Positions 1-12,960 are shown, numbered from the stretch's first letter. The stretch is DNA of 64,000 nt from Microvelia longipes (GCA_018340805.1 JACMZG010001911.1:54950974-55014973), one strand, 5' to 3'. Notes: a model not told the origin generated them from the sequence alone. Numbers and translations are program-made.

Positions 1-587
1 CAGAATGTTTCAATCTTTGCATCTTACTCTGACTGTAGTCAATAGGTTGGAAAAGTGGTGCCTTTTTCTTTTAACCATATCATGAGTTTCATTAGTGGTA
101 TTAATTATGTTTGGTTCCACTTGTCTCGAGGCTGTAGCCAGGGAGGGGCCAAGGGGGGGGGTTTCGTCTCATCTATCGAAGTAGTTATCAGCGGAAGTCC
201 TGTTAAGGTGTGTAAATCGTTGCCTCCTCTAGGATAAGTTTTGCGAACTCTTCAAGTTATGGCTGGTTACAGGCCTGCTTGTCTCTAGGTGAACTTGGTA
301 GACTTATAGACATGAGTTAAAACGTAAAAAGATTGGTCATTATTGCTAAGATAAGATTTAAAGGGTAGTGAGTTGAACAATGAAAATTTACTAACCCTCC
401 CCCTCACCCCATCTGTTTTGTGCATATTTATAATGACTTGATCATGTGTATGCTTATTAAACAAAATAATAAAGTGTATTTATTTATTTAAGATGGGTAC
501 ATTTGACAAATATTGTGAAATCCATACCTTTATTACTGGTCTATGAAGCAGTCTCCTTCTTTTATATTTTTGAAAATATCTCCTATA
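1..587. other. AT-rich non-coding DNA, no gene seen
   Basis: No coding exon with plausible splice sites was recognised on either strand. A short G-rich patch near 141-165 is the only compositional oddity. Nothing identifies it as the 5' end of the phosphatase gene downstream. Confidence 0.4.
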
Positions 588-1188
588 GTCCAAGAGCCAG
601 GCCTAAAAATGTGACTCATTTTGTACTACTTCAAACCAAATTTTTCTGAAAATATAACTTTAATAATGCAGGCAAACCATAGTTTGCCTATCCAGAGTGG
701 ATAGGCAAACTCCAGAGTGGATTCGTATGAATGCAATTGCTCAAAATATTCCAATTTCCTTGCGATAATATGGTTCCCTGTGAGTCGTGTGCAGAACATA
801 AAACTTTAAATTTTTCTATAATACAAGTGTTTTTTTTGTCAAAATTGAATAACTACAACTGAAGTTATGTCATTTGTTAAATGGCAAAAAATTGCTCAAT
901 AAGCCAATATTTTCCAAAGAAATTCTCTGACTGCATAAATTAACCATTATTTTAGTGTTTTTAAAAGAGCCATAGCTTTGGTTGCAGTTATCCGATTTTG
1001 ATGATTAGACACTCATTTTATAGAACATTTTATCACCTTTAAAAAATGTTCTCTTTTTTAGTCATATGAAGGGCTCCACTCTGGATAGGGAAACGATGGT
1101 TTTCCTTCATAATTTAAGGTATATTTTAAAAAAATTTGGTATGAACTAGTACAAAATGAGTCACATTTTTCAGGTCTGGCTCTTGAAC
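588..1188. mobile_element. MITE-like element with ~110-bp terminal inverted repeats
   Basis: The segment at about 590-700 is repeated in inverted orientation at about 1076-1187. The shared outer part reads AAGAGCCAG / CTGGCTCTT and the inner part CTATCCAGAGTGG / CCACTCTGGATAG, with scattered substitutions. The roughly 370-bp interior has no ORF. Two diverged inverted ends without coding capacity suggest a non-autonomous DNA transposon. The exact outer boundary and any target duplication could not be fixed. Confidence 0.6.
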
Positions 1189-3224
1189 CTGTATTATTTA
1201 TGTATGGTTTGGAATTTTAATGTCTTCTGGTACTATTGAGTAAATGATCTGAAGCCTGATCGTATGTGAAGTGCTGATGGAAGTTGTATCACTGTAAATT
1301 AATAATCTACCATAATATAATTATACCTAATTTGTATAGGTACTCAGCACAATAAACCTTTTACCATCTTTATTAATTTTATAAGTATTGGGCTTGTGGT
1401 TTATAGCTGACTCTTTTCCCTCCTGTAAACCATTTGCTTAATATATATCCCTTGAAACATACCTAAAAATGGGAAAGAGGTACATATAAGAGAATACTAA
1501 AAAAAAACTTAAGTGTTTAGTGTCTTCAAATTATCAAATGATATTGTTATCAAATTATAATCAATTGGTAAATGATTTTTAAAACCCTTTTTTGAACTAG
1601 CAATTAAGTATTGGTGTTCTTATTGGAAGAATTTCCCCAACAGATGTTTTAGTATGAGAGTTAACTTAAGAACATGACATAATAAAATACTAAGAGTTGT
1701 TTAAGAGAGGCAACTTTCTTTAGTTTATAAAAAGTATAAGTAACAGTGGTAAGGGTTTTGGTTAAATAAGTTATGTGGTTGTTCCACCACAGTTTTTCAT
1801 AATTAAATTTAGTATACCATCAAAAGAATATTTAATAAAATCAATTTTTCTTGCTTAAATTTGCTCTTAAATACTGCAAAAATAAACAGAGTAGTAAATT
1901 ATGTCATTTAATACTAAAAGTATTCTTCTGTAATTAAAATTAATATTTTAATTACAGTTGAATGAGAGCCTTGTATTAAAGCTATGGTAATTCTATAACT
2001 GACTGGTAGCTAAGTGGGATGAAACTATTTAACAAGCATGATAGGTTATGAATGAACGTTAAAGATGTCTAGTAACTATCTTATTGACTATAATAGTAAT
2101 AAAGTTTGAAGTATATTTGCCTCTCGACCTTGTATCTCTATTATGTTTTCTTTACTCGTGTTTCAATTAACACTTTTATTATTTTTTGTCATTGAAATGA
2201 AAGCAGTTAATTTATTTCAGTTAGTATCAATAATACGAACTATCAGCTTCTTATAGTGGTTTTATTGCACCAAATTTCTTTAGGTATTTTTTTCTCTATT
2301 TTAAAACTAGAATTTTGATATTTAGTATGTTGAGTCTGGGGTTGGCAAAGGCAGATTAATATTTCAAAGAAACTATCTGTTTGTCTAAATAGTTCATTGA
2401 TGCTTTCATTTGTTTTTTTAATCAAGGTTTAAAATAATTTAATATGTATTTTGCTACTTAAAAAAATTGTTTATTGTGACAATAATGAATAAATAAATAA
2501 CTAAATAATTACATATTAGCCTCGTCTCATTGTAGTAAAAAGGCAGAATTTGTCCCAGATAATATTTTAATAGTTATTTATAGTTTTCCAGCTAGTTAAT
2601 TAAGTCTCTGTATTGCACTTTTACTATTAACTTAAGGTTATTTTTATCACTATGATTTTTTAAATTTTTTATATGCAGATAATGTAAATTTGATTTGACT
2701 TTATCAGAGTTTTGGTAATATGATTATAATAAACAAAAGCATCTTATTATAAAAATACATTAAGTAAGCTATAAATCATAAAAGAAAGGATGATATAAAT
2801 TTTGCTGCAGTTCCATTTGCTTTTAATAAAATTAGATATTATAATTTTGTATTAATATTATTTAAATGTACTACTGCTCTTAAATGCATGCTATAATTTA
2901 TATTTTTAAAGTTGAAAATATAATTTATAAAGTAATATTTATTGTACAGATGGAAACACTTGTTCAAACCCTATTTATATCTTACAGTACTAATATTAAG
3001 AGTTGCCCTTATGAATATCCTCAACATCTTTAGAGGGATGTGAGATTAACTAGCTGCAACTTCCTAAAAATATAAAATCTAAGACATTCAAATTTATCTT
3101 AAAGTTCATCATTACTCATTTGCTAGCTTCATTCCGTTTTTTATCTATTTTAAACCATTTGATAGTTTTTGAACACGTTTGATTATTTTGTAGATTTGTA
3201 GTGGGTGTGCCACCAGCAAACGGC
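1189..3224. other. AT-rich region upstream of the phosphatase gene
   Basis: This stretch of about 2 kb is very AT-rich with no recognisable coding exon. A pyrimidine tract ending TTTTGTAG at about 3184-3193, just before the coding start, could be the 3' splice site of a leader intron, which would place the promoter further left. I saw no TATA or initiator motif convincing enough to annotate. Confidence 0.35.
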
Positions 3225-6200
3225 ATGTCGACAGAATATGGAGATGATATTAAAACAATCTGGAAGAATGCCGATGCTGTATGTTTTGATGTAGACTCAA
3301 CAGTTATACAGGAAGAAGCTATCGATGAGTTGGCAAAATTTTGTGGCAAAGGGGAAGAAGTTGAAAATATGTAAGATTTTTTTTTTATTTATTATATATT
3401 TAAATATGTTAGAAAATGCAAATATCTTTTTGAATAAATTAAAAGGTTACAGATCCCACACTTTAAACAATCATCCATCTAGTGTTGCTGTTAACACATA
3501 CTGATAATAATATCAGCATGTGTTAACAGCAACAATATTGACAATAATAAAGAAATATTGAACAATAATATTCAATATTTCTTTATTATAAAGTATAAAA
3601 TCAAGGTCTATTTCCACTTGTCAAAAAAAAAAATAAAAATGAGTTTTTTTCTTGTTTACACAATGCTGATAAGTTTTGACCCACCTCATGACATCAATAT
3701 TTTAAATCACATTTATTATATTGTTTCAGAACCAAAAAAGCAATGGGTGGCAAGTTACCATTTGGAGATTCTTTAAAAGCACGTTTAGACATTATTAGAC
3801 CTACTATAGGCCAAGTTAGAGAATTTGTTCAAGCTAGACCTTCTCAATTATCACCTAGGATTAAGTAAGACTTTTTTATTTTATTTGTTTCTGAATATTA
3901 AATATTTTGTAAAGAAATATACTTGTAAAAGGAACTATGTGTCACCTATTTGTTTTTACAATATAATTAAACAAAAGGAAGAGATATTTCTGGCCCAAAA
4001 GTTCACTAGCCGTACAAAATTTCTTTGGAATGCTTGCTTCTTTGCTTCAGTGTCCTGTTCAACAATCTATTTTTTGCTTTAGTTTTTGATTCATGTGTCA
4101 TAGTATGAACTTTTTGGAATTTTCTTGGATGTTTCATATGATTGTATGTGTGTTTATGCTCATCCTTTCAAAGGAAATACATATGTTTAATGCTCATTCT
4201 TTCAAAGGAAATACATATGTTTAATGCTCATCCTTTCAAAGGAAATACATGTGTTTAATGCTCATCCCTTCAAAGGAAATACATATGTTTAATGTCATCC
4301 TTCAAAGAAATACATATGCTCATTCTTTCAAAGGAAATACATATGTTTAATGCTCATCCTTTCAAAGGAAATACATATGTTTAATGCTCATCCTTTCAAA
4401 GGAAATACATTTAATGGTCATCCTTTCAAAGGAAATACATATGTTTAATGGTCATCCTTTCAAAGGAAATACATATGTTTAATGATCATTCTTTCAAAGG
4501 AAATACATATGTTTAATGGTCATCCTTTCAAAGGAAATACAATATGTTTGATGGAAATACATATTTTAATGCCATCCTTTCAAAGGAAATACATGTTTGT
4601 ACATGTGTTTAATGTTTATCCCTCAAAGGAAATAATATGTTTAATGGTCATCCTTTCAAAACAACTCTGTACAAAATTTTGATATAAATAAGTATTTGGT
4701 ACTAAAAACTAGAAACATTGTTGAGTTTGATCATTATTTTGAGAGCTCTCTCCTAAATCTTTATTCTTGCTGGAGAATTTTGAGATTAATTTTTCTAATG
4801 TTTTCTTTATTTCCATATTATATTTTTTTTTTGGTCCTGTTTTTTAGAGAATTAGTATGTAGATTGCAAAATAGAGGAACTACGGTATATCTAATCAGTG
4901 GAGGATTCAGAGGTCTGATAGGACCTGTTGCAATTGATCTCAATATACCACTAGAAAATATTTACGCTAATAAACTTAAATTTTATCTCAATGGTAAGTC
5001 TTGCATCTCTATTATCTATATTATTGCCCTATTTTCCTTCAATTTTTGTTGTAATAGCATATACCAAATATTACGTTATTGAGCCTAAATATTCCCAGTT
5101 TGTCCATCTGTATAAAAAACCACATCATTCCTCGATGCATGTATTGTTAAACTATCAACTCTGCTTTAACCTAAAAGATAACCTGCTTATAGAAACATCT
5201 ATGTATTAAAAAAATATTTGCCCTTGCGTTACAATAAAAACCAGTTATAAACTAGTTTCTTATCATTTAATAATAATTATTATATCTTATCAACTAACCT
5301 TTTTGATTTGTTTATCATAAAACTGCGAATTTCATTTAAAAATCAAGCTTATATTTAAATATTGTGTCTGTCGTGTGTTAAGGTTATAGGAGGGTTATCT
5401 TTGTTTACAAAAATTATATTTTTTTTTAAAAAATGTGTTCCAATAGTTCAACTTTTTGTTTATTAAATAGTAATAAATTAAATGATAAAGAATTGATGTC
5501 CATTTATAATTATCTGTTTATGATTGATTTTATTTTTTTATAAAAAAATGTGTGCTCTTAAAAAAATAGACATTGTCCTGGGCAGAGATTAATCTTGAAA
5601 AGATTATGATTCTAATTTAAAGTCGAGCCTTGGAAACTCGTGCGAAGCTTTGACATCCTCACGTTATTTTAATAATAATATAATTGTATAACTATATCAT
5701 AACTATATGATGTTTTAATTTGTTCAATTTACCTTTGAGTACAATCAAATAATTTATTGCTCTAAGTTGCATCACAGTAAAACATTTTTTTAGAGAGTAA
5801 CAAACTGAATGAGTTACCATCTGAAGAAGTGCTTGCTAATTCCAGTCAGCTAGCTTTTTTGTTGATATAGATTTTTTATGAATTTTTTTTTGTGTTCAGG
5901 TGAATATGCAGGATTTGATGAGAGCGAACCCATAGATTTTTTATGAATTTTTTTTTTTTTGTGTTCAGGTGAATATGCAGGATTTGATGAGAGCGAACCC
6001 ACGTGCCAGACTGGAGGCAAAGCAAGAGTTATTAGACAACTAAAACAAAAGTTTGGTTACTCTAATATAGTCATGGTTGGGGATGGAATGACTGATTTAG
6101 AAACATGCCCCCCTGCGGATGCTTTTATAGGTATTAACATTGTTACTTTAGTAGTTTATTTATAGTTTGATCCACATTTACTACAGATTAATTAATCCAA

Positions 6201-7064
6201 CATATGGTCCAAGACAAACTGATTTTATAAGATGAGGAATTTATTTTCACTTTGGTTTATGTCAAACAATGAGTTAGGTTATGAGGTACCCGAGAGGTGG
6301 CCCACATGATAAAATAACAACAATTTTTTGACCTTGGAATGTTGGCATTAATGCAACTTTCCTATATATGTCAGCTGTTATCCTCATCAATATTACGATT
6401 ATAAATCAATTAACCATTTTTAATTTTAACAATTATTTTAGAATAACATCATTTTTTAAAAACAATAATCATGATTATATTTATGTTTAATATAAAGTTT
6501 ATACTCAAATAAACAAACTTTCTTTTTAATGAGAGCAAAAAAATATCATTTATTATAATATATGTGTGGACAATATAAAACTATTAGTAGAACATAAAAA
6601 ATATGTAAGGGAAACTACCTAGGCCAAGTTAAAGTTGTGTACTTTAACAGGGGAAAGTTTTTCTTCTCAAGGGTCCAGCAACTAGAAACCCAACTATATT
6701 CCAATACCCCCCCCCCCCAGCCAAAGGGTTAGTATTTACAGTTCACTCTTGATATTTAATCAAGTATGTATTAAGTATTAATATTTAATTCATACAACCT
6801 AGTCAGAATTCCTGTTCAGGCAATATCTGTTTCTTTGACATGGTGGCCTGTTTTGTTTTAGAGGTACTTTATAAATAGCCTCAAAATTGACATTTTTACT
6901 AGGTTTTGAATAATTCATTCCTCTGTTCTTATTTTTTTAACATTAAAAATATAACTAAACATGTTAATGTTAAAGGTTACGGAGGCAATGTAATTCGTGA
7001 AGAGGTTCGAGCTCGAGCCAAATGGTACGTTACAGATTTTTCACAGCTCATCAATGCTCTTTAA
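3225..7064 (+). CDS. PSPH: Phosphoserine phosphatase, five exons, 225 aa
   Basis: Spliced exons are 3225-3370, 3730-3864, 4848-4993, 5969-6130 and 6976-7064. All phases join and every intron is GT-AG. The product is 225 aa, the same length as human PSPH. It is a HAD-superfamily hydrolase catalysing the last step of serine synthesis, phosphoserine to serine plus phosphate, in the cytosol. Motif I is CFDVDSTV, with the nucleophile Asp22 and acid/base Asp24. Motif II is LISGGF (Ser111). The motif III lysine lies in GGKARV (about 160). Motif IV is GDGMTDLE (Asp181, Asp185). The cap region KKAMGGKLPF is conserved. The ATG at 3225 gives an N-terminus that aligns with family members. The gene looks intact. 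Its oddities are a duplicated acceptor before exon 4 and a minisatellite in intron 2. The Drosophila orthologue is astray (aay), from memory. Confidence 0.95.
3484..3600. repeat. Two adjacent hairpins in PSPH intron 1
   Basis: The first hairpin has 24-bp arms built on GCTGTTAACACAT and its complement, with one mismatch and a short AT loop, at about 3484-3535. The second, at about 3545-3595, pairs AAAGAAATATTGAA with TTCAATATTTCTTT. Both lie between exons 1 and 2 and would form in the nascent transcript. No known element is recognised. Confidence 0.7.
4151..4660. repeat. 34-bp minisatellite in PSPH intron 2
   Basis: A unit containing CATCCTTTCAAAGGAAATAC followed by ATATGTTTAATG repeats head to tail about 14-15 times. 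Some units are shortened or substituted (GCTCAT, GGTCAT and GATCAT variants). Each unit contains the short palindrome CCTTTCAAAGG. It has no coding meaning; ORFs across it are artefacts of the repeat. Confidence 0.93.
5868..6000 (+). repeat. Tandem duplication of the PSPH exon 4 acceptor
   Basis: A block of 65-68 bp comprising a poly-T tract, the TGTGTTCAG acceptor and the first exon 4 codons (through GAGCGAACCC) occurs twice, at 5868-5932 and 5933-6000. The copies differ mainly in poly-T length. Splicing to the first acceptor (exon start 5900) reads into a TGA at about 5944. Splicing to the second (exon start 5969) gives the intact protein. Confidence 0.9.
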
Positions 7065-7394
7065 AACCAATCTGCTTGTCAATGTCATCTCATCTCTAAT
7101 TTGAAGTTTCTTTTCTTGATTCATCTTTTCAACTTTAAAAGACAAGAATATGTTAATTAAATCTACAAACACTATTTCCTTAACAACATTGAAAACAAGT
7201 TAAAATGTGTATTAAAATTATGTTTAAATTACATAAGAACGTACTTAAAATTTTCTATCCTGCTCTTCCAATACCTACTTAAAACTATCGCCTCCGAAAA
7301 TACATTATACAGATTCCTGAATAATATGTTAAAAACATGTATCAAAAAGATAGTTAGAAACCTCTGAACAATACTATAATTGCCATTGAAATAA
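7065..7394. other. PSPH 3' flank
   Basis: AT-rich sequence after the PSPH stop codon. No convincing AATAAA signal lies close to the stop, so the 3' UTR end is not assigned. No other gene was seen. Confidence 0.35.
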
Positions 7395-8160
7395 TATTAC
7401 TACAAGAGAACCTCTATTGGTTGAATTTTGAAACATTTAAAAAGTAACCTGAACAATTCAATCAAAATTATAGTAACTTAGATCACCGAAAGTTATTAAT
7501 AATTTGTAATTAATGAAACACCAGTGATGTTCAAAAATCCTACAACAATTGATTTATTTATTACCAAAGAAACTTATACTATAGAGGGAGGACTAGGGTT
7601 GAATAGCTCAGTGATAAGGGGTCTGGTAATGTGACAATATCCATTAGGTACTCTAACTGTACTTACTCCTATGATAGGCTCCCTAGAAGGAAGCAAGAGA
7701 ATCTCCACCCCTCTACAAGCTCTATCGGAGCATATATTTATAATGCATCCTATAAACGGCAGGCATTTTTCAATGATCCTACGTTAAATCTCTTTATACA
7801 ACTCAGATAATTAAAAAATATAAGCCATAAATAATAATAACAACTTATTTTAAATTAATTTTACTTAATTTAAGACTAAATAGTTGAAATAAGTAATATT
7901 TACGTGTAATTAATCAGTGGTGTAATTAATATTAACAATAAAAAAAATGTCACCAATGTACAGTTATGATACCAAGTTAACCAGGGAATGATAAGAGCTG
8001 TTGTATCCTCCCTCTAAGTATAAGTACCTTGCCTACAACATTTACTTTATTTATTACTCTTAGAGGAGGTTTCAGTGAGGTTACAGAGTGTCCCTGAGAC
8101 CTTCAAGAAGACGTTTCAAGCCTCTCAATGTATTGAGATGGTATATGCTCCCTCATCTAT
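7395..8160 (+). repeat. Interspersed repeat copy A, interrupted by a MITE
   Basis: Shares GGTTGAATTTTGAAACAT, AAAAAGTAACCTGAAC and CAATTGATTTATT with copies at 13100-13410 (inverted) and 28070-28345 (direct). The right part, GAGGAGGTTTCAGTGAGGT to about 8160, matches the right part of the other copies. The two halves are separated by an insertion of about 470 bp (7572-8025). TTTATTTATTAC occurs at both insertion edges, consistent with a target duplication. Confidence 0.7.
7572..8025. mobile_element. Nested MITE with ~20-bp terminal inverted repeats
   Basis: The left end ACTTATACTATAGAGGGAG and the right end CTCCCTCTAAGTATAAGT are inverted repeats with a small difference. The 454-bp element has no ORF. 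It splits repeat copy A. A segment near 7600 (TAGCTCAGTGATAAGG) resembles a tRNA box A, but no box B partner was found. Confidence 0.65.
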
Positions 8161-8685
8161 TGATAACTGTCTATGATAACAGTGTATGATGTGTATATGA
8201 TAACTGCTCCCTCTTGACTTTTCTTCACTACTTACTGTCATGGTAATTACCTGGTAAGATAAAAATCTGGCTATATTGAATACAAATCTTTAGTGAAGAG
8301 ACTTGTTTTGTTAAGTATTTATTAAAAAGTTTACAAAGTGTTTATTATAAACATTATAGTCCAATACAATAATTTATTAAATTGTGATGATAAAAGTTGT
8401 CTTATAATTCTGAGGCATGGAGGTATTATTACGAGAGACTGCTTATCGGCAATAACTTGTATGATAGATTGTTTATAAATAAAAAATATGCAAAAACCGA
8501 CAATTGATTAACTATAGCCTTCACATAATCTGCGAAGAAGTTGTACTAAGGTTTCAGAGAGCCCTCCACAATTGTTACAAGCAATATATCTCTATGTTCA
8601 GAAGGCTAAATGAGTCCTATTGGCTGGATCAGGGTTACAGGAACTTTAAGGGGTCCACCAAATACCATGTATCTGAAATGTTTGC

Positions 8686-8895
8686 GTATACCTGGACTAG
8701 ATGGTGCAAGAAACCTAATGTGTCAAGTATCCAGCCAATCTATAAATATAAATTTGTGTGTGTTTCATTTTTAAATTATTTAAAAAATTGTATACTTAAT
8801 TCTAAAACACATTATTGGGTCTTATTTCTAATCTTTTTGCATAGATTAAGAGCAATACTCATGAAAAAATATTTTTTAACATTAAAAAATATATT
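8686..8895. repeat. Direct repeat, left copy (partner at 9718-9905)
   Basis: Begins TATACCTGGACTAGATGGTG and continues for about 200 bp. A matching copy lies at 9718-9905 with a few substitutions and a short deletion. Same orientation, about 1 kb apart. No protein is recognised in either copy. Confidence 0.8.
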
Positions 8896-9150
8896 TTTGC
8901 CCTATTTATTCACCCTTAATACTGTATGAAGATTCTTTGATTGTTGTTCTGTGGTTTGACCATTTTATAGATCACGCAGGGTGAATTTGTAAATAATTAC
9001 AGAAATAAAAAACATCTTTTCCTAATTGATGTTTTTTAAAGAGTCGTCTTTCAACTACTTCTGGCCATCATCAGACTATGAGTCAGCTCTTGTTTAGGCA
9101 AGAGCCATCTGTCAAACAATTCAAATTTTAAAGTGCTGTTTTAAAGTTGA

Positions 9151-9182
9151 ATTCATATATCAACTATAGTTGATATATGAAT
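9151..9182. repeat. 32-bp perfect palindrome
   Basis: ATTCATATATCAACTA is followed immediately by its exact reverse complement. It lies between the two copies of the 200-bp direct repeat. Confidence 0.85.
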
Positions 9183-9717
9183 GATATAAGTTTAGTTGAT
9201 TGCAAAATATGTATGAAATGAAACATTTATTTTGTAATATTGGGAAAATTTAATGCTGTGATTTGTAATTTGCTCTGTTCAGTGATGGTATTCTTTGGGG
9301 TAGAGCATAGAGTCATATAGTAAAAGTAATTTGTGTGGTAGAGTATTTTTTTATGTACCCTAGATCCCTTAATAAAAATTTTAAAGCTCAAATTCAATGG
9401 CAGAAAATTGAAGTTGAAGAATAATCTTTTGGCTATGCTCAGGAGTATTATGTCTGAAAATATAGTGGTAAGTTGAAGCCTACCTAACTCTACCCCTCCT
9501 TTCCTAATTATCCTGAAATGTCATATTACTATCACTAGTTATATTTACTATTTAAGATAGATGTGAAATATTTGTGTATTTTCAAGATAAAATATTTATT
9601 TATTGTTATAATAAAATAAATCAATGTGTCTAATTTTTTTTATTCACCTTATTTTTGCTCTTCACTTGTGTCTGTCATTTAGTAACTTTTAATTTTCCTT
9701 TATTACTACTTACGGCT

Positions 9718-9905
9718 GTATACCTGGACTAGATGGTGCAAGAAACCTTACGTGTCAAGTATCCAGCCAATCTATAAGTATCAATTTGTGTGTGTTTCAT
9801 TTGTAACACTTAATTCTAAAACACATCATTGGGTCTTATTTCTAATCTTTTAGTAAGAGCAATACTCATAAAAAAAATATTTTTAACATTAAAAAAATAT
9901 AAATA
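9718..9905. repeat. Direct repeat, right copy (partner at 8686-8895)
   Basis: Second copy of the repeat at 8686-8895. It ends in the same TTTTTAACATTAAAAAA tract. Confidence 0.8.
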
Positions 9906-11206
9906 TAGAGCATATTGGAGGAAAAGTAAAGCAAGAGGCTTTTGACCTGTTGATCACTCTGCGACAACATTCTTGTTGTCCTGTTGCAGTTTGTCTTCTT
10001 AGTAGCTTTGTAAGTGGCTTACTGCCACAATATAACCAAATTTCCTAATGTATTAGTAGAAAAACATAACTTGTTTACTTAAAGTTATATATGTCAATTG
10101 ATAAAAATGCAACTAATGATATTTAACATATATACTAGTACTAAATGTGTGTGTTACATTTAAGCCCATTACATTACAGAACATGTGTAATGTAATGACA
10201 TCATAAACAATAGGGTTCTAAACAACCTTATATAAGTGTCATTTTCTAATCAAAATTTGCTAAAGTTTCTAGTTTGGTATAAATTATGTCTAATGAAATA
10301 ATAGTTTAAGGGTATCCTATCATTTTACTTTTTATGAATTTTTGCTGAGTCATTAAACCTTAAGAGGTATGGTATACATGGTAAAAACCAGAGGGGCAGA
10401 GACTATAGATACTTAAACAGTAAGACTGTCGACTCAATGGTGGGAAAATTTGGATTCCGGTCGACACTAGCGTAGCAGGGGACAAATTCAATTGAGTGGG
10501 CTTGTCTTAATTTCCTGATTTTTGCCAACAGTCGGTTTGAAATTAAATTTTTATTCTTTGTATAGTTTTACTTCTAACTAGCCATACCACTTCACACGGC
10601 CTTCTTTAAACTTACACAGAACGCTTCTAAAGACTTTTAAGTTTTTCATTCAAGTAATTTATTCATTTATTTGATTCAATCAAGTAATAATGAAATAGTG
10701 GCTAAATTTTACATGTGCTAGAAGATACATTTTGGCATTTAATGCAGCCTGTATTTTAATTACATCGGCAAGATGCGAACATATGATTGAATGTAATTAC
10801 CTAATAAAATTGATAAATTAATTAAATGAAATGTACACTTACCAGCCATCAGTAGCATTCTGTAGAAGTTTTAAAAAATAATTATTTTTACTTTTAGAGT
10901 CTGCATTATTGTAATACAGAACATGACAACGGCGCACCGTTTTTATGAAAAATAAATAAAGAAAACTATAATTTTATATTAACAATAAATATAGTTGTCA
11001 TAATTAAAAATTGCCGTGGTATTCATAAATGTAAATATTAAAATACATACGGTTAGTTTTGAAAAGCGAAAAGCTATTGGGGATAGTTCATAATTTGTCC
11101 GCACCGGTCCACTGCAGCGCTAATTTTTAGTAGCTTGCGATAATCAAAATTTTTTCTCATTTAAGTTAACCCCCCTGCAGGGCACACATCCTACACCGGC
11201 ACCCCC
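9906..11206. other. Intergenic, no gene seen
   Basis: AT-rich sequence without a supported exon, RNA gene or clear repeat. Confidence 0.35.
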
Positions 11207-11209
11207 CCC

Positions 11210-11244
<35 letters not shown>

Positions 11245-11303
11245 ATATTATATATATATAATATATATATATATAATATATATATATAATATTATATATA
11301 TAG
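11207..11303. repeat. TA microsatellite
   Basis: Almost pure alternating TA with occasional TATTATA interruptions, preceded by a C-rich patch (CACCCCCCCCTA). Confidence 0.95.
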
Positions 11304-12960
11304 CACTGATTAGGTAGTATACCTTCCTCTATGATATATAGATACAATGTAAATAAAGATACTAATAAAATATAACTTTTTTAAATTTCTAAAAATTTAA
11401 TAGCATTGTAGACTGGTCTTAAGTAACCAATGTTGTCTAAAAAGAACAAATAAATAGCATAACCTTGAAAAAAATAATTTATTTATTTATTATACAATTA
11501 CAACACATATTATTAACACAAGTTGTTGTTTGTACTGAGATCTTTATAGTTACAGAAGATCAGAGCATCAAAGACAATTATATTAACTATTTAGGAATGT
11601 TTTCAAAATTTATTATAAAAAGTTATTTGATTTCACAGTAAAATTAATTTTAATAAACACTAACTCATGTCTTGTTTGCTATCAGGTAACTCGGACTAGG
11701 GAATGCTCTGTTACTTTCCAAAAATAGATAAGTTTTACAAAATGTCTCTCCCAAATGTACTGTTCATCGTACTTGGTCAAGCATGTGAATACGAAAAATA
11801 TCTTTTTGGTATTTACCATCTACATTGCTACCATGAAGGACATACATAGTACTTGATGCGAGCATAGCGAGTTAGACAAAACTTTTTGTCAAATGAGGGT
11901 TCTATTTTGGGTGATTTATATTATTGGCTTGTAAAATTATGTTTCAGCCAAAGAATATATTAGATAAAGAAAGATGGTCCTAAGATTTATTGTATTGGAC
12001 AAGAAAAGGTTAGTTTCTAAGCCAGTTAACAGGAGCGCTAGCGTGTAATATGGTAGTTCCACTGTGCCAACTACGAGAATGCACCACTGTCATCTTATTT
12101 TCAGCAAACTACTTCTGGCACAAAACTGATTAATACAAATGATTGCTTTACATAATAATGACAAATTTCAAGTAGATTCTCGTGTCATTAAAACGGTAAT
12201 AAAAACAATTTAATTTTGTAGTACTAAGTTAAAAAAGTGGGAAGAATGTTATGGTAAGGAGAGTTAGTTTCAGAGCTGCCACTAGATGCCAGCACCCTCA
12301 CCTTCTGTCTGACTCTCTTGTATACCTTCCAACATTCTATTACTTTTATATTCTTTGGTTTCAGCCTCTTTTCGTTAAAATTAAAAACTATAATTAATTT
12401 TTTTCTCTAGTTGATTTTCTGCCAGCTCAAAAACTAGAAGTATGCCCAGCTGAAGAGCTAAGCTAGGTCTGGAGGATAACCGTCAGCAAATATAATGGTT
12501 TGGCTCACTGATTAGTACTATATATTCCTCTATGGTTTGCCTAATATTTCTAGTCTACCCTCAAAACTCATTTTTTACTTCCTTGTCTTGAGTTACCAAG
12601 GCGGATATAAACAATTTGAAATAAATAATTAAAAAAAGACAATTTAACAATTAGCAACAGTCAATTAAAATTGACTATGCAATTAGAACAGTAAAATCAA
12701 ATAATTAACTGTTAAATTAATTTGTCTTCTCAGAACTAAGAAGTTAATTACAATTGCTTTATACAGTATTATAAGACTAGACACATATCTACAACTAGCT
12801 ATAAAGTATATACAAATAGTACCTTTATAATCAATTATATGGTTTTGGTTTAAGCTTAACCATTAAAAATAAAATTTGAAACTTGGTAAAATTAAAATGG
12901 GATTAGTTGAGTCAATTATAAGTAAAGCTTTGATACAATATTTACAATATTTTTTTATGT
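11304..12960. other. Intergenic, no gene seen
   Basis: No coding exon or recognised mobile element. A loose inverted arrangement around 12640-12730 (AGTCAATTAAAATTGACT core) is the only structure noted. Confidence 0.35.

Noticed and set aside
4151..4660. CRISPR-like regular array
   Set aside because: The units are contiguous tandem repeats without unique spacers, in a eukaryotic intron.
7590..7680. tRNA gene suggested by TAGCTCAGTGATAAGG
   Set aside because: No box B, anticodon stem or acceptor stem can be paired; the sequence is interior to a MITE.
8504..8929. 141-codon ORF as a gene
   Set aside because: No recognisable motif, AT-rich low-complexity second half, and overlaps a direct repeat whose partner does not keep the frame.
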